From assembly GCA_937888775.1 (NCBI GenBank), contig CALAQT010000264.1:1-5656 (forward strand): a stretch of DNA of 5,656 bases, read 5' to 3'. The notes under the pieces are model-generated. The model was given only the letters and a program-made list of their open reading frames with translations. It had not been told where the DNA came from and did no database searches. This DNA comes from an uncultured Actinomycetes bacterium (GTDB lineage Bacteria > Actinomycetota > Thermoleophilia > Solirubrobacterales > Solirubrobacteraceae). The position numbers and the translations under genes are program-made. The first letter of the stretch is position 1; every line of letters starts with the position of its first letter. Positions 1-5,656 of this stretch are shown here, in pieces.

Positions 1-60
1 GCTACGGTTCCGCTTCCCACCCCGATGAAACCTCAAGACGATTATCTGACCGAGGATCGA

Positions 61-109
61 GGCTAATGGGTTTGCACGGCCACGACTCGGCGACCCGAGA
101 ACATTAGCC
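61..109. other. Nested stem-loop downstream of the PhaC-like gene
   Basis: A perfect 8-bp inverted repeat, GGCTAATG (61-68) and CATTAGCC (102-109), encloses a second perfect 5-bp stem, CTCGG (86-90) and CCGAG (95-99), with a CGAC tetraloop. It begins about 10 bases past the stop codon of the minus-strand PhaC-like gene, where a transcript end is expected. Neither strand has a T-run after the stem, so it is not a textbook Rho-independent terminator. It may be a 3'-end stabilising structure, a Rho-assisted terminator or chance. The rest of 1-118 holds nothing I can support as a gene. Confidence 0.35.
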
Positions 110-118
110 GACACGCTC

Positions 119-1441
119 TTAGTCACCTCGGGGCCCCAGGGCAGGGCGTGGGATATTTTTGCCCGGATCGGATGGCGAGGATTCCATCCCACGCCCCCGG
201 TGGCGCCCGTCCCGCCCGGACCCGGCGTCCCCAGCCCGACTACGCCTGAGCCGGGGCGCGCTTGGGCCTCGCGGCGTGGGCGTGACGCTGGAATGCTCCA
301 GCACCTCGGCCAGCAGCGGTGGCCAGTGCTCGTGCAGCGCCTCGTGACCCATGAACAGGCCCAGGTGACCGCCTGCGCTGACCCGCCGGCGCTCGAGCTC
401 CGGCGGCGTGGAGGCGAACTCCGCAAGCGCGAACACTTGGTCGGGGGGCGTGATGTGGTCGGTCTCCCCGGCGAGCAGGTTCAGCGGCATGTTCAGCTTG
501 GCCAGGTCGACCCGCCGGCCGCCGACCTTCAACTTCCCGGCGATCAGCGCGTTGTCCCGGAAAAGATGGCGCACGATCCACAAATAGAACTCGCCCGGGA
601 TGTCCTGCGTGTACTTGAACCAGTCCTCGAACTCGCTGTAGCGGGCCACGTGGTCGGGATCGTCGAGGTGCCATAGCAACTCGATCTGCCGGGCGATCTC
701 GCTGCCGGCCTGGATCAGGATGAAACCGGCGAGCATGTGCTCGCCCTTGAGCACGCCCCCGTCGGCCGCAACGAGTGACTCATAGAACGCCAGATCGCCG
801 CCCGGGGCGAGGTGGCTCAGGACCTCATGGACCACCGGCTCGCCCGCGTGGAAGTCGATCGGGGCCCCGGCGATCGTCAGCGTGTTGATGCGCTCGGGTG
901 CCAATGCCGCGTAGATCGTGGCCAGCCAGCCGCCCTGACAGTCGCCGATCAGGTTGACGCGCCCGCCGCAGTGTTCTATGGCGCGGTCGATCACCTCCAG
1001 ATAGTCCTCGACCGTGGCGTCGGCGGTCTCGGCGGTCGCGCCGATCCAGTCGAGCGACAGGGCACGCTCCAGCCCCGACGCGAGGATCGCTCCCATCTGG
1101 CTCTGTTCGGAGGAGTAGTCGACGATGCAGGAGTCGTGCCCGGCCTGAGGTGGAAGCACCAGGGTGGGAATCAGCGAGCGCCGGTGAGAGGTGGAGAAGT
1201 CGCGTAGCCGCCCGATCGGCGCCTCGAAGGCGATTTCGTGCGCCGTCGTCCAGGTCGGTGGGCGGCGCGAGCGTGAAACCCGCAGCCAGCGGGCCACATC
1301 GGGCACGAACGGCCCGCGCTCCCATGCCGCGACCACGCCGTCGGTCAGACCGTCGGTGACGGCCGCCCAGGCGTTCAGCCAGCTTCCGAGCAACCCGCTC
1401 GTAGGTGGAAACACCATTGGGCTATGAGACGTTGTGGCCAT
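119..1441 (-). CDS. PhaC-like (PHA synthase family) alpha/beta-hydrolase with Cys nucleophile
   Basis: This 440-residue protein probably polymerises, or otherwise acts on, polyhydroxyalkanoate at the granule surface. An alpha/beta-hydrolase core spans about residues 85-385. The nucleophile elbow is IGDCQGGW with Cys168, matching the G-x-C-x-G lipase-like box of PHA synthases. The acid is Asp328 in GETDHITPP and the base is His359 in SAGGHLGLF. The Cys-Asp (160) and Asp-His (31) spacings are close to those of characterised PhaC enzymes. The segment GGRRVDLAKLNMP before the acid also resembles class III PhaC. It lacks the long N-terminal domain of class I synthases. Residues about 383-440 are an Arg/Pro/Ser/Gly-rich, probably disordered tail. 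There is no signal peptide. The ATG at 1441 is supported by GGAGAGG six bases upstream. It lies 116 bp behind a phasin-like gene on the same strand. The AGH...SQ..AIL segment and CQGGW also recall DUF3141-type and intracellular depolymerase-like relatives, so family membership is firmer than reaction direction or class. Confidence 0.85.
   Translation of the reverse strand: MATTSHSPMVFPPTSGLLGSWLNAWAAVTDGLTDGVVAAWERGPFVPDVARWLRVSRSRRPPTWTTAHEIAFEAPIGRLRDFSTSHRRSLIPTLVLPPQAGHDSCIVDYSSEQSQMGAILASGLERALSLDWIGATAETADATVEDYLEVIDRAIEHCGGRVNLIGDCQGGWLATIYAALAPERINTLTIAGAPIDFHAGEPVVHEVLSHLAPGGDLAFYESLVAADGGVLKGEHMLAGFILIQAGSEIARQIELLWHLDDPDHVARYSEFEDWFKYTQDIPGEFYLWIVRHLFRDNALIAGKLKVGGRRVDLAKLNMPLNLLAGETDHITPPDQVFALAEFASTPPELERRRVSAGGHLGLFMGHEALHEHWPPLLAEVLEHSSVTPTPRGPSAPRLRRSRAGDAGSGRDGRHRGRGMESSPSDPGKNIPRPALGPRGD
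144..196. repeat. Inverted repeat within the 3' end of the PhaC-like gene
   Basis: GGGCGTGGGAT (144-154) and ATCCCACGCCC (186-196) are perfect 11-bp complements separated by 31 bases. A shorter 6-bp inverted repeat, GGATGG (170-175) and CCATCC (184-189), shares bases 186-189 with the larger one, so the two stems cannot form together. Both lie in the part of the gene coding for the low-complexity C-terminal tail. They could fold in the 3' part of the mRNA, but in so GC-rich a stretch chance is a serious alternative. Confidence 0.4.
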
Positions 1442-1447
1442 CAGACA

Positions 1448-1454
1448 CCTCTCC
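1448..1454 (-). promoter_or_regulatory. Shine-Dalgarno of the PhaC-like gene
   Basis: Read on the minus strand this is GGAGAGG, followed by the six-base spacer TGTCTG and then the ATG ending at 1441. It supports that start over the in-frame Met at codon 9. It also shows that the second gene is translated independently rather than by coupling to the phasin stop. Confidence 0.75.
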
Positions 1455-1488
1455 GTTCGGCAAAAGGCAATATCTACTTAGAAGATGA

Positions 1489-1513
1489 AGCACCGGCAAA
1501 CTACACCGGTGCT
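1489..1513 (-). other. Intercistronic stem-loop between phasin and PhaC-like genes
   Basis: AGCACCGG (1489-1496) and CCGGTGCT (1506-1513) form a perfect 8-bp stem with a 9-base loop, 45 bases beyond the phasin stop codon in the direction of transcription. On the minus strand the stem is followed by TCATCTTCT, pyrimidine-rich but not a true T-run. It could be a partial terminator or an RNA-processing and stabilising hairpin that raises phasin over enzyme. The stem is seen directly; the role is inferred. Confidence 0.5.
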
Positions 1514-1557
1514 CCCATTGTCCCGCAGGCGAGAGACGCTTTCATGAGGGAAAACGC

Positions 1558-1836
1558 TTACTTGAGCAGACTGCGTGCCGTCGACGTATAGGAGTTGGTG
1601 ACCTCGCGCGTGAAGTCCGCCTGGGTCTCGACCAGGCCCTTGATCCACTCCTGCTGGGTCATGCCGGCGAACTTGAGCTCAAGCTCGATCGCGCGGTCGA
1701 CGGCCTTCTCGTAGGAGTCGAGGTACACGCTGCCGGCCTTGCGCGCAGCGGCGATGAACTGCTCGCCGGTTTCCTTGGCCTGCCCGAAGGCCGCGTCAAC
1801 GGTCGGGACGGCGGTTTTGTTCTGGGTGGTTGCCAT
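1558..1836 (-). CDS. Phasin-like PHA granule-associated protein
   Basis: This 92-residue protein is probably a phasin, a small amphipathic-helix protein that coats PHA granules, limits their coalescence and can stimulate the synthase. It has no signal peptide, membrane segment or Cys. Two long helices are likely, about residues 12-58 (rich in Ala, Lys, Glu, including YLDSYEKAVDRAIELELKFAG) and about 60-90 (QQEWIKGLVE...FTREVTNSYTSTARSLLK). The helix content and the YEKAVDRAIELE-type segment resemble phasin-family proteins. The strongest support is position: first gene of a unit whose second gene is PhaC-like. The ATG at 1836 has an AGGAG six bases upstream and the gene ends in TAA. It is shorter than many proteobacterial phasins, and low-complexity helical proteins are easily over-assigned. 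A PhaE/PhaR-like synthase partner or a general lipid-inclusion protein are alternatives. Confidence 0.7.
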   Translation of the reverse strand: MATTQNKTAVPTVDAAFGQAKETGEQFIAAARKAGSVYLDSYEKAVDRAIELELKFAGMTQQEWIKGLVETQADFTREVTNSYTSTARSLLK

Positions 1837-1840
1837 GTTG

Positions 1841-1847
1841 ATCTCCT
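1841..1847 (-). promoter_or_regulatory. Shine-Dalgarno of the phasin-like gene
   Basis: The minus strand reads AGGAGAT, then CAAC, then the ATG ending at 1836. The AGGAG core sits six bases from the start codon, a strong site that fits an abundantly made structural protein and fixes the start. Confidence 0.8.
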
Positions 1848-1865
1848 GAGGTTCGGGTGCTTAGG

Positions 1866-1879
1866 ATCTGCTTGCAGAT
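1866..1879. promoter_or_regulatory. Candidate operator dyad over the phasin promoter
   Basis: ATCTGC (1866-1871) and GCAGAT (1874-1879) form a perfect dyad around TT. It overlaps the proposed -10 box (1876-1881) and the expected transcription start near 1869, the place where a repressor would block initiation. The core CTGC-N2-GCAG recalls the TGC-rich CTGC/GCAG half-sites I remember for the PHA repressor PhaR, although those have a 3-4 base spacer. No regulator gene is present in the window, so the cognate protein is unknown. Confidence 0.45.
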
Positions 1880-1904
1880 TAGCACTAACACCGCAAATGT
1901 GCAA
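1876..1904 (-). promoter_or_regulatory. Putative promoter of the phasin/PhaC-like unit
   Basis: On the minus strand a -35-like TTGCAC (1899-1904) is followed by exactly 17 bases and a -10-like TAATCT (1876-1881). Initiation would fall near 1869 and give a leader of about 33 bases containing the Shine-Dalgarno. The -10 fits the TANNNT pattern; the -35 matches the consensus only at TTG. It is the best candidate in this relatively AT-richer gap but is unproven. Confidence 0.5.
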
Positions 1905-1951
1905 GCGTTCTTTCCTAGATTCCTTGCCGGCCAACGAGAGGCTTGAAACTA

Positions 1952-1977
1952 AACCTTGCCACGCTCGTGTCAAGGTT
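1952..1977. promoter_or_regulatory. 26-bp imperfect palindrome upstream of metH, candidate operator
   Basis: The left arm AACCTTGCCAC (1952-1962) and right arm GTGTCAAGGTT (1967-1977) are complementary at 10 of 11 positions around a GCTC centre; the only mismatch is C1959 against T1970. If transcription starts at 2004, the site spans about -52 to -27 and overlaps the -35 region. A dimeric regulator of methionine or B12-dependent metabolism is a reasonable guess, but I do not recognise the motif. Confidence 0.5.
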
Positions 1978-1997
1978 GTGCGAAACGTTGGTACGAT
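1969..1997 (+). promoter_or_regulatory. Putative metH promoter giving a leaderless transcript
   Basis: TACGAT (1992-1997) fits the actinobacterial -10 pattern TANNNT. Its last T lies seven positions before A2004, so the expected start of transcription is the A of the metH ATG. A weak -35-like GTCAAG (1969-1974) lies 17 bases upstream. No Shine-Dalgarno precedes the ATG, as expected for a leaderless message, and there is no room for a cobalamin or SAM riboswitch leader. Confidence 0.5.
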
Positions 1998-2003
1998 CAG
2001 CCG

Positions 2004-5000
2004 ATGCGCGACTTCCTCGCCGCCACCCGCCAACGCACGATCGTCTATGACGGCGGCATGGGCGCCACATTGGAGCAGTTCGAGCTAAGCCTCGAGCGCG
2101 ATTACGGGCTCCCCGGTCGCTGCCACGAAGCGCTCGTGCTCAACCGCCCCGACGTGATCGAGGGCGTCCACAGCTCGATGATCGAGGCGGGCGCCGAGGT
2201 CCTGGAGACCGACACCTTCCAGGCCTCGCGGCTGAAGCTGTCCGAATGGGGCCTGGAGGCCCACACGCACGAGATCAACCTCAAAGCGGCTCAGATTGCG
2301 CGCCGGGCCGCCGGCGAGCACCGGTTTGTGTCGGGCTCGATCGGCCCGACCGGCTTCCTGCCCGCCAGTGATGACCCCACGCTTGGACAGATCACGTTTG
2401 GGCAACTGGTCGAGGTATTCACCGAGCAGGCGCGCGGGCTGCTGCTGGGCGGCGTGGACCTGGTGATCATCGAGACCGCACAGGACATCCTGGAGGTCAA
2501 GGCGGCGATCTTCGGCGTTCGCCAGGCGAGCAAGGAAGTCGGCCGCGGGGTGCCGATCCAGTGCAGCATCTCGCTGCTGCCCCAGGGCGGGAAGATGCTG
2601 CTGGGTACCGACATCAGCGCGGCCCTGGCGACGCTCGAGGCGCTCGAGGTGGATGTGATCGGTCTCAACTGCTCTACCGGCCCGGAGGACATGCGCGACG
2701 CGATCCGCTTCCTGGGCGAGTTCAGCCCAGTCCCGATCCACTGCATCCCCAACGCCGGACTGCCGCTGCAGGGACCCAACGGCGAGACGATCTTCCCTGA
2801 GGAGCCCGAGCCGCTGGCTGAGACGCTGGGTGAATTCGTCGAGCGCTACGGCGTCTCGATCGTCGGCGGCTGCTGCGGCACCACGCCCGACCACATCCGG
2901 GCCCTGGCCGAGCGCGTCGGGCGCCACATCCCTGGTCCTCGCCCCCCTCGCCGGGCACCCCACCTCAGCTCGATGATCGCCGCAACGCCGCTGGTCCAGG
3001 ACCCGCGCCCGACGCTGGTCGGCGAGCGAGTCAACTCACAGGGTTCGCGTAAGGCCAAGGAGCTACTGCTGGCCAATGACTACCACGGTCTGCTGACCGT
3101 CGCCGAGGACCAGGTCAACGGCGGTGCCCACGTGCTCGACATCTGCGTGGCCCTGACCGAGCGCCAGGACGAGGCCGAGCAGATGCGCGAGGTGGTCAAG
3201 GGGATCTCGCTGACCCAACCGGCCCCGATCCAGGTGGACTCCACCGAGCCCGAGGTGATCGAGGCCGCCCTGGAGCAGATCCCCGGCCGGGCGGTGGTCA
3301 ACTCGATCAATCTCGAGGCCGGACGCGACAAGCTCGATCGTGTCGTTCCGGTGGCCAGGGCCCACGGCGCCGCGCTGATCGCGCTGACGATCGACGAGGT
3401 CGGGATGGCCAAGACCGCCGAGCGCAAGCTCGAGATCGCCCAGCGGCTCCAGCAGCTGTGCTGCGACGAGCACGGGCTCGATCCCGAGGCGCTGATCTTC
3501 GACTGCCTGACGTTCACCCTGACCACGGGCGACGAGGAATGGCGACCGAGTGCGGTCGCGACGATCGAGGGGATCAGGGCGATCAAGGCGCAGATCCCCG
3601 GTGTGAAGACCTCGCTGGGGGTCAGCAACGTCAGCTTCGGTGTCGGCCTGCCCGCCCGCGCGGCGCTCAACAGCGTGTTCCTGCACCACTGCGTCGAGGC
3701 GGGCCTTGACCTGGCGATGGTCAATCCCCACCACATCACGCCCTATGGCGAGATCCCAGTGCAGGAGCGCGAGCTGGCCGACGACCTGGTTTTCAACCGC
3801 CGTGAGGACGCCCTGGAGCGGTTCATCGCCCACTTCGAGTCCAAGGGCACCGAGGCCGAGAATTCGGACCCCACCCGCCCCGCGGCCAATCCGACCGAGG
3901 GGATGGAGCCCGAGGAGGCGCTGCACTTCCACATCCTGCGCCGCAAGCGCGAGGGCGTGGAGGATTGGATCGATCTCTGCGTCGAGAAGATCGGCGCGGT
4001 CCCGACACTCAACACGGTGCTGCTGCCCGCGATGAAGGAGGTGGGTGACAAGTTCGGCTCCGGCGAGCTGATCCTGCCATTCGTCTTGCAGTCCGCCGAG
4101 GTGATGAAACGCGCGGTCGCCCGCCTGGAGCGCTACCTGGACAAGCTCGAGGGCTACACCAAGGGAACGGTGGTGCTGGCGACCGTGTTCGGCGACGTGC
4201 ACGACATCGGCAAGTCGCTGGTCAACACGATCCTGACCAACAACGGCTATACGGTCATCGATCTCGGCAAGCAGGTCCCGATATCAACGATTCTCGACGC
4301 CGCGGTCGAGCACGACGCCACCGCGATCGGGCTGAGTGCCCTGCTGGTCTCCACGTCCAAGCAGATGCCCGCATGCGTGCAGGAGCTCCACCAGCGCGAC
4401 CTGCCGTTCCCGGTGCTGGTGGGCGGCGCGGCGATCAATCGTAACTTCGGCCTGCGGCTGCTCTATCCCAATGGCCGGGAATCAGACGAGATCTATGAGC
4501 CCGGCGTGTTCTTCTGCAAGGACGCGTTCGAGGGACTGCACAAGATGGATCAGCTGATCGATGCCGATGCGCGGGCGGCGCTGGTCGCCAAGACGCGCCA
4601 GTCGGCCAAGGCGTTTCGCGAACAGCCCGAGGCCATCGACGCCGGAGCTCCCCCGGTTACCGACGCCTCAATCCGCAGCGCACTGCGGACCGACAATCCG
4701 GTTCCCGAGCCTCCGTTCTGGGGCCCGCGTGAGCTGGAGGTCCCGATGGACGAGGTCTACCACCACCTCGACACGCACGTGCTGTTCAAGCTGCACTGGG
4801 GCGGACGCGGCGTCAAGGGTGAGCAGTGGACCCGGCTGCTACGTGATGACTTCCAACCCCGGCTGGAGCGCATGTGGTGCGATCAGACCTACCTTCACCC
4901 CCGGGCGCTGCTGGGCTTCTTCCCCTGCAATTCGGAGGGCAACGAGCTGATCGTGTGGGATCCGCAGGCCCCCGGCGAGCGTGAGCTGGAGCGACTCGTG

Positions 5001-5582
5001 TTCCCGCGCCAGCCCCGCCATGACCGCATCTGCCTGGCCGACTTCTACCGCCCGCTGAGCTCCGGAGTCGTGGATGTCGTGGCGCTGCAGGCGGTCACGG
5101 CCGGCGAGCAGGTCACCCAGCTGATGGCCGAGCTGGAAGCCGAGGGCGAGTTCGCCGAGCAGCTGTTCGTTCACGGGCTCGGCGTTCAGACCGCCGAGGG
5201 CATGGCCGAGTGGATGCACGCCCGGGTCCGCTCGGAGCTCGGCATCGCTCCGGCCCAGGGCCGGCGTTTCTCCTGGGGTTATCCGGCCTGCCCCGAGCAG
5301 TCAGAGCACGAGAAGGTCTTCCGCCTGCTCGGCGCCTCATCGATCGGACTGCAGCTGTCTGACGGCTACGCCGTGGAGCCAGAACAGTCGACGCTCGCGA
5401 TCATCGCCCATCACCCCGAAGCCGTCTACTTCGGCATGAAGTCCGGCTTCCTGCCAAAGACGCCCAAGCAGGCAGGCGACGAGCTGATCGCAGGCACCGA
5501 GCGCGATCCCACGCGACTGGCCGAGCTGACCGACGCCGAGCCCCCCGTCAAGGGCCAGCCGGCGCTGGCCAAGAGCGCCTGA
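2004..5582 (+). CDS. metH: Cobalamin-dependent methionine synthase (MetH)
   Basis: This cytoplasmic enzyme transfers the methyl group of 5-methyltetrahydrofolate through cob(I)alamin to homocysteine, giving methionine and tetrahydrofolate (EC 2.1.1.13). At 1192 residues it is close to E. coli MetH (1227) and complete. The homocysteine domain (about 8-315) has GGMGATL near the start and zinc ligands Cys223 (GLNCSTG) and Cys290/Cys291 (GGCCGTT). The folate domain (about 336-615) includes LVGERVNSQGS, VDSTEP, NSINLE and LGVSNVSFG. The cap (about 636-720) precedes the B12 domain, with DVHDIGK and lower-ligand His733, then GLS and VGGAA. The AdoMet reactivation domain (about 890-1170) keeps R-x-x-x-GYPACPE from Arg1088, plus LADF. 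By alignment to E. coli from memory, Asp923, Glu1065 and Tyr1093 also match AdoMet contacts. I chose ATG 2004 over TTG 1956: the protein then begins MRDFLAATRQRTIVYDGG, as MetH usually does, the added 16 residues look non-native, and the -10 box supports it. The folate domain resembles the Thermus/Chloroflexi-type subtype more than E. coli. Confidence 0.97.
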   Translation: MRDFLAATRQRTIVYDGGMGATLEQFELSLERDYGLPGRCHEALVLNRPDVIEGVHSSMIEAGAEVLETDTFQASRLKLSEWGLEAHTHEINLKAAQIARRAAGEHRFVSGSIGPTGFLPASDDPTLGQITFGQLVEVFTEQARGLLLGGVDLVIIETAQDILEVKAAIFGVRQASKEVGRGVPIQCSISLLPQGGKMLLGTDISAALATLEALEVDVIGLNCSTGPEDMRDAIRFLGEFSPVPIHCIPNAGLPLQGPNGETIFPEEPEPLAETLGEFVERYGVSIVGGCCGTTPDHIRALAERVGRHIPGPRPPRRAPHLSSMIAATPLVQDPRPTLVGERVNSQGSRKAKELLLANDYHGLLTVAEDQVNGGAHVLDICVALTERQDEAEQMREVVKGISLTQPAPIQVDSTEPEVIEAALEQIPGRAVVNSINLEAGRDKLDRVVPVARAHGAALIALTIDEVGMAKTAERKLEIAQRLQQLCCDEHGLDPEALIFDCLTFTLTTGDEEWRPSAVATIEGIRAIKAQIPGVKTSLGVSNVSFGVGLPARAALNSVFLHHCVEAGLDLAMVNPHHITPYGEIPVQERELADDLVFNRREDALERFIAHFESKGTEAENSDPTRPAANPTEGMEPEEALHFHILRRKREGVEDWIDLCVEKIGAVPTLNTVLLPAMKEVGDKFGSGELILPFVLQSAEVMKRAVARLERYLDKLEGYTKGTVVLATVFGDVHDIGKSLVNTILTNNGYTVIDLGKQVPISTILDAAVEHDATAIGLSALLVSTSKQMPACVQELHQRDLPFPVLVGGAAINRNFGLRLLYPNGRESDEIYEPGVFFCKDAFEGLHKMDQLIDADARAALVAKTRQSAKAFREQPEAIDAGAPPVTDASIRSALRTDNPVPEPPFWGPRELEVPMDEVYHHLDTHVLFKLHWGGRGVKGEQWTRLLRDDFQPRLERMWCDQTYLHPRALLGFFPCNSEGNELIVWDPQAPGERELERLVFPRQPRHDRICLADFYRPLSSGVVDVVALQAVTAGEQVTQLMAELEAEGEFAEQLFVHGLGVQTAEGMAEWMHARVRSELGIAPAQGRRFSWGYPACPEQSEHEKVFRLLGASSIGLQLSDGYAVEPEQSTLAIIAHHPEAVYFGMKSGFLPKTPKQAGDELIAGTERDPTRLAELTDAEPPVKGQPALAKSA

Positions 5583-5587
5583 GGCAC

Positions 5588-5597
5588 GCTCGCGAGC
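5588..5597. repeat. Perfect 10-bp palindrome after metH
   Basis: GCTCGCGAGC is a perfect palindrome six bases beyond the metH stop. It has no loop, so it is more a potential protein site than an RNA hairpin. It could also be chance in GC-rich sequence. No function is assigned. Confidence 0.3.
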
Positions 5598-5601
5598 CCT
5601 T

Positions 5602-5625
5602 AGGACTCACGACTCTATGAGTCCT
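5602..5625 (+). terminator. Stem-loop terminator of metH
   Basis: AGGACTCA (5602-5609) and TGAGTCCT (5618-5625) form a perfect 8-bp stem with an 8-base loop, 19 bases beyond the metH TGA. The following bases, CGTGTTGTG, are only moderately T-rich, so termination may be imperfect, as is common in GC-rich actinobacteria. The last 31 bases of the window show nothing recognisable. Confidence 0.65.
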
Positions 5626-5656
5626 CGTGTTGTGCCGGTGTGATGGTGTAGTTCCA

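Noticed and set aside
1..66. Possible 3' end of a plus-strand gene entering the window, with 21 codons before TAA at 64-66
   Set aside because: It is too short to recognise, third positions are much less GC-rich than in the neighbours, and a second frame is also open through to 107.
1462..1500. A possible internal promoter for the PhaC-like gene (TTGCCG, 17 bases, TAGATA on the minus strand)
   Set aside because: The -10 lacks the conserved final T and the -35 is weak. It also runs into the hairpin. Not strong enough to list.
1956..2003. TTG at 1956 as an upstream start for metH, adding 16 residues
   Set aside because: The extension (MPRSCQGCAKRWYDQP) is not MetH-like, GAGAGG at 1935-1940 is too far from it, and it would overlap the palindrome and promoter. 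ATG 2004 fits better.
1895..2003. Possible cobalamin or SAM riboswitch ahead of metH
   Set aside because: I see no B12-box-like or SAM aptamer core, and the likely start of transcription leaves no leader.
2632..2649. Tandem 9-bp duplication CGCTCGAGG x2
   Set aside because: It encodes an ordinary LEALE helix segment within MetH. Likely codon coincidence.
2085..2963. A 292-codon open frame on the minus strand opposite the homocysteine domain
   Set aside because: It is an antisense shadow with no recognisable motif and no ribosome binding site that I can see.
3063..4202. A 379-codon open frame on the minus strand inside metH
   Set aside because: It lies opposite a clearly real MetH, has a His/Leu/Asp-rich composition typical of antisense reading of GC-rich genes, and shows no domain.
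5626..5656. Possible start of a tRNA or another gene at the right edge
   Set aside because: Only 31 bases remain, with no stem or start signal that can be tested.

Overview
The window comes from a GC-rich bacterium. The coding third positions are mostly G or C, and the largest gene appears to start on a leaderless transcript behind a TANNNT-type -10 box. A high-GC actinobacterium fits best, possibly a Thermoleophilia/Solirubrobacterales-type lineage. That placement is inference from composition, promoter style and protein flavour, not from a marker gene.

Layout: two transcription units diverge from one intergenic region (about 1837-2003). Leftward on the minus strand is a two-gene polyhydroxyalkanoate (PHA) module: a 92-residue phasin-like granule protein (1558-1836), then a 440-residue PhaC-like alpha/beta-hydrolase (119-1441). 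The enzyme shows a complete Cys-Asp-His triad and a nucleophile motif reading GDCQGGW. Rightward on the plus strand is one large gene (2004-5582), a full-length cobalamin-dependent methionine synthase (MetH) with all classical modules in order: homocysteine, folate, cap, B12 and AdoMet reactivation. A stem-loop terminator follows it at 5602-5625.

The divergent control region is the most information-dense stretch outside the genes. It holds a likely promoter for the phasin unit with a dyad (ATCTGC-TT-GCAGAT) lying across the -10 and start site. It also holds a 26-bp imperfect palindrome upstream of metH and a -10 box whose last T is exactly 7 positions before the metH ATG. The two PHA genes each have a good Shine-Dalgarno sequence and are separated by 116 bp containing a perfect 8-bp stem-loop, a plausible way to make more phasin than enzyme. 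The region left of the PhaC-like gene (1-118) holds a nested stem-loop and no supportable gene.

The PHA pair should work together at the granule surface, with the enzyme handling polymer and the phasin coating it. No thiolase, reductase, PhaE or PhaR gene is visible here. MetH acts in methionine/S-adenosylmethionine and folate one-carbon metabolism and has no obvious functional tie to the PHA module beyond adjacency. I see no mobile element, CRISPR array, tRNA or rRNA. I see no convincing new multi-gene system. The points most worth following are the unclassified PhaC-like/phasin pair and the operator-like dyads.
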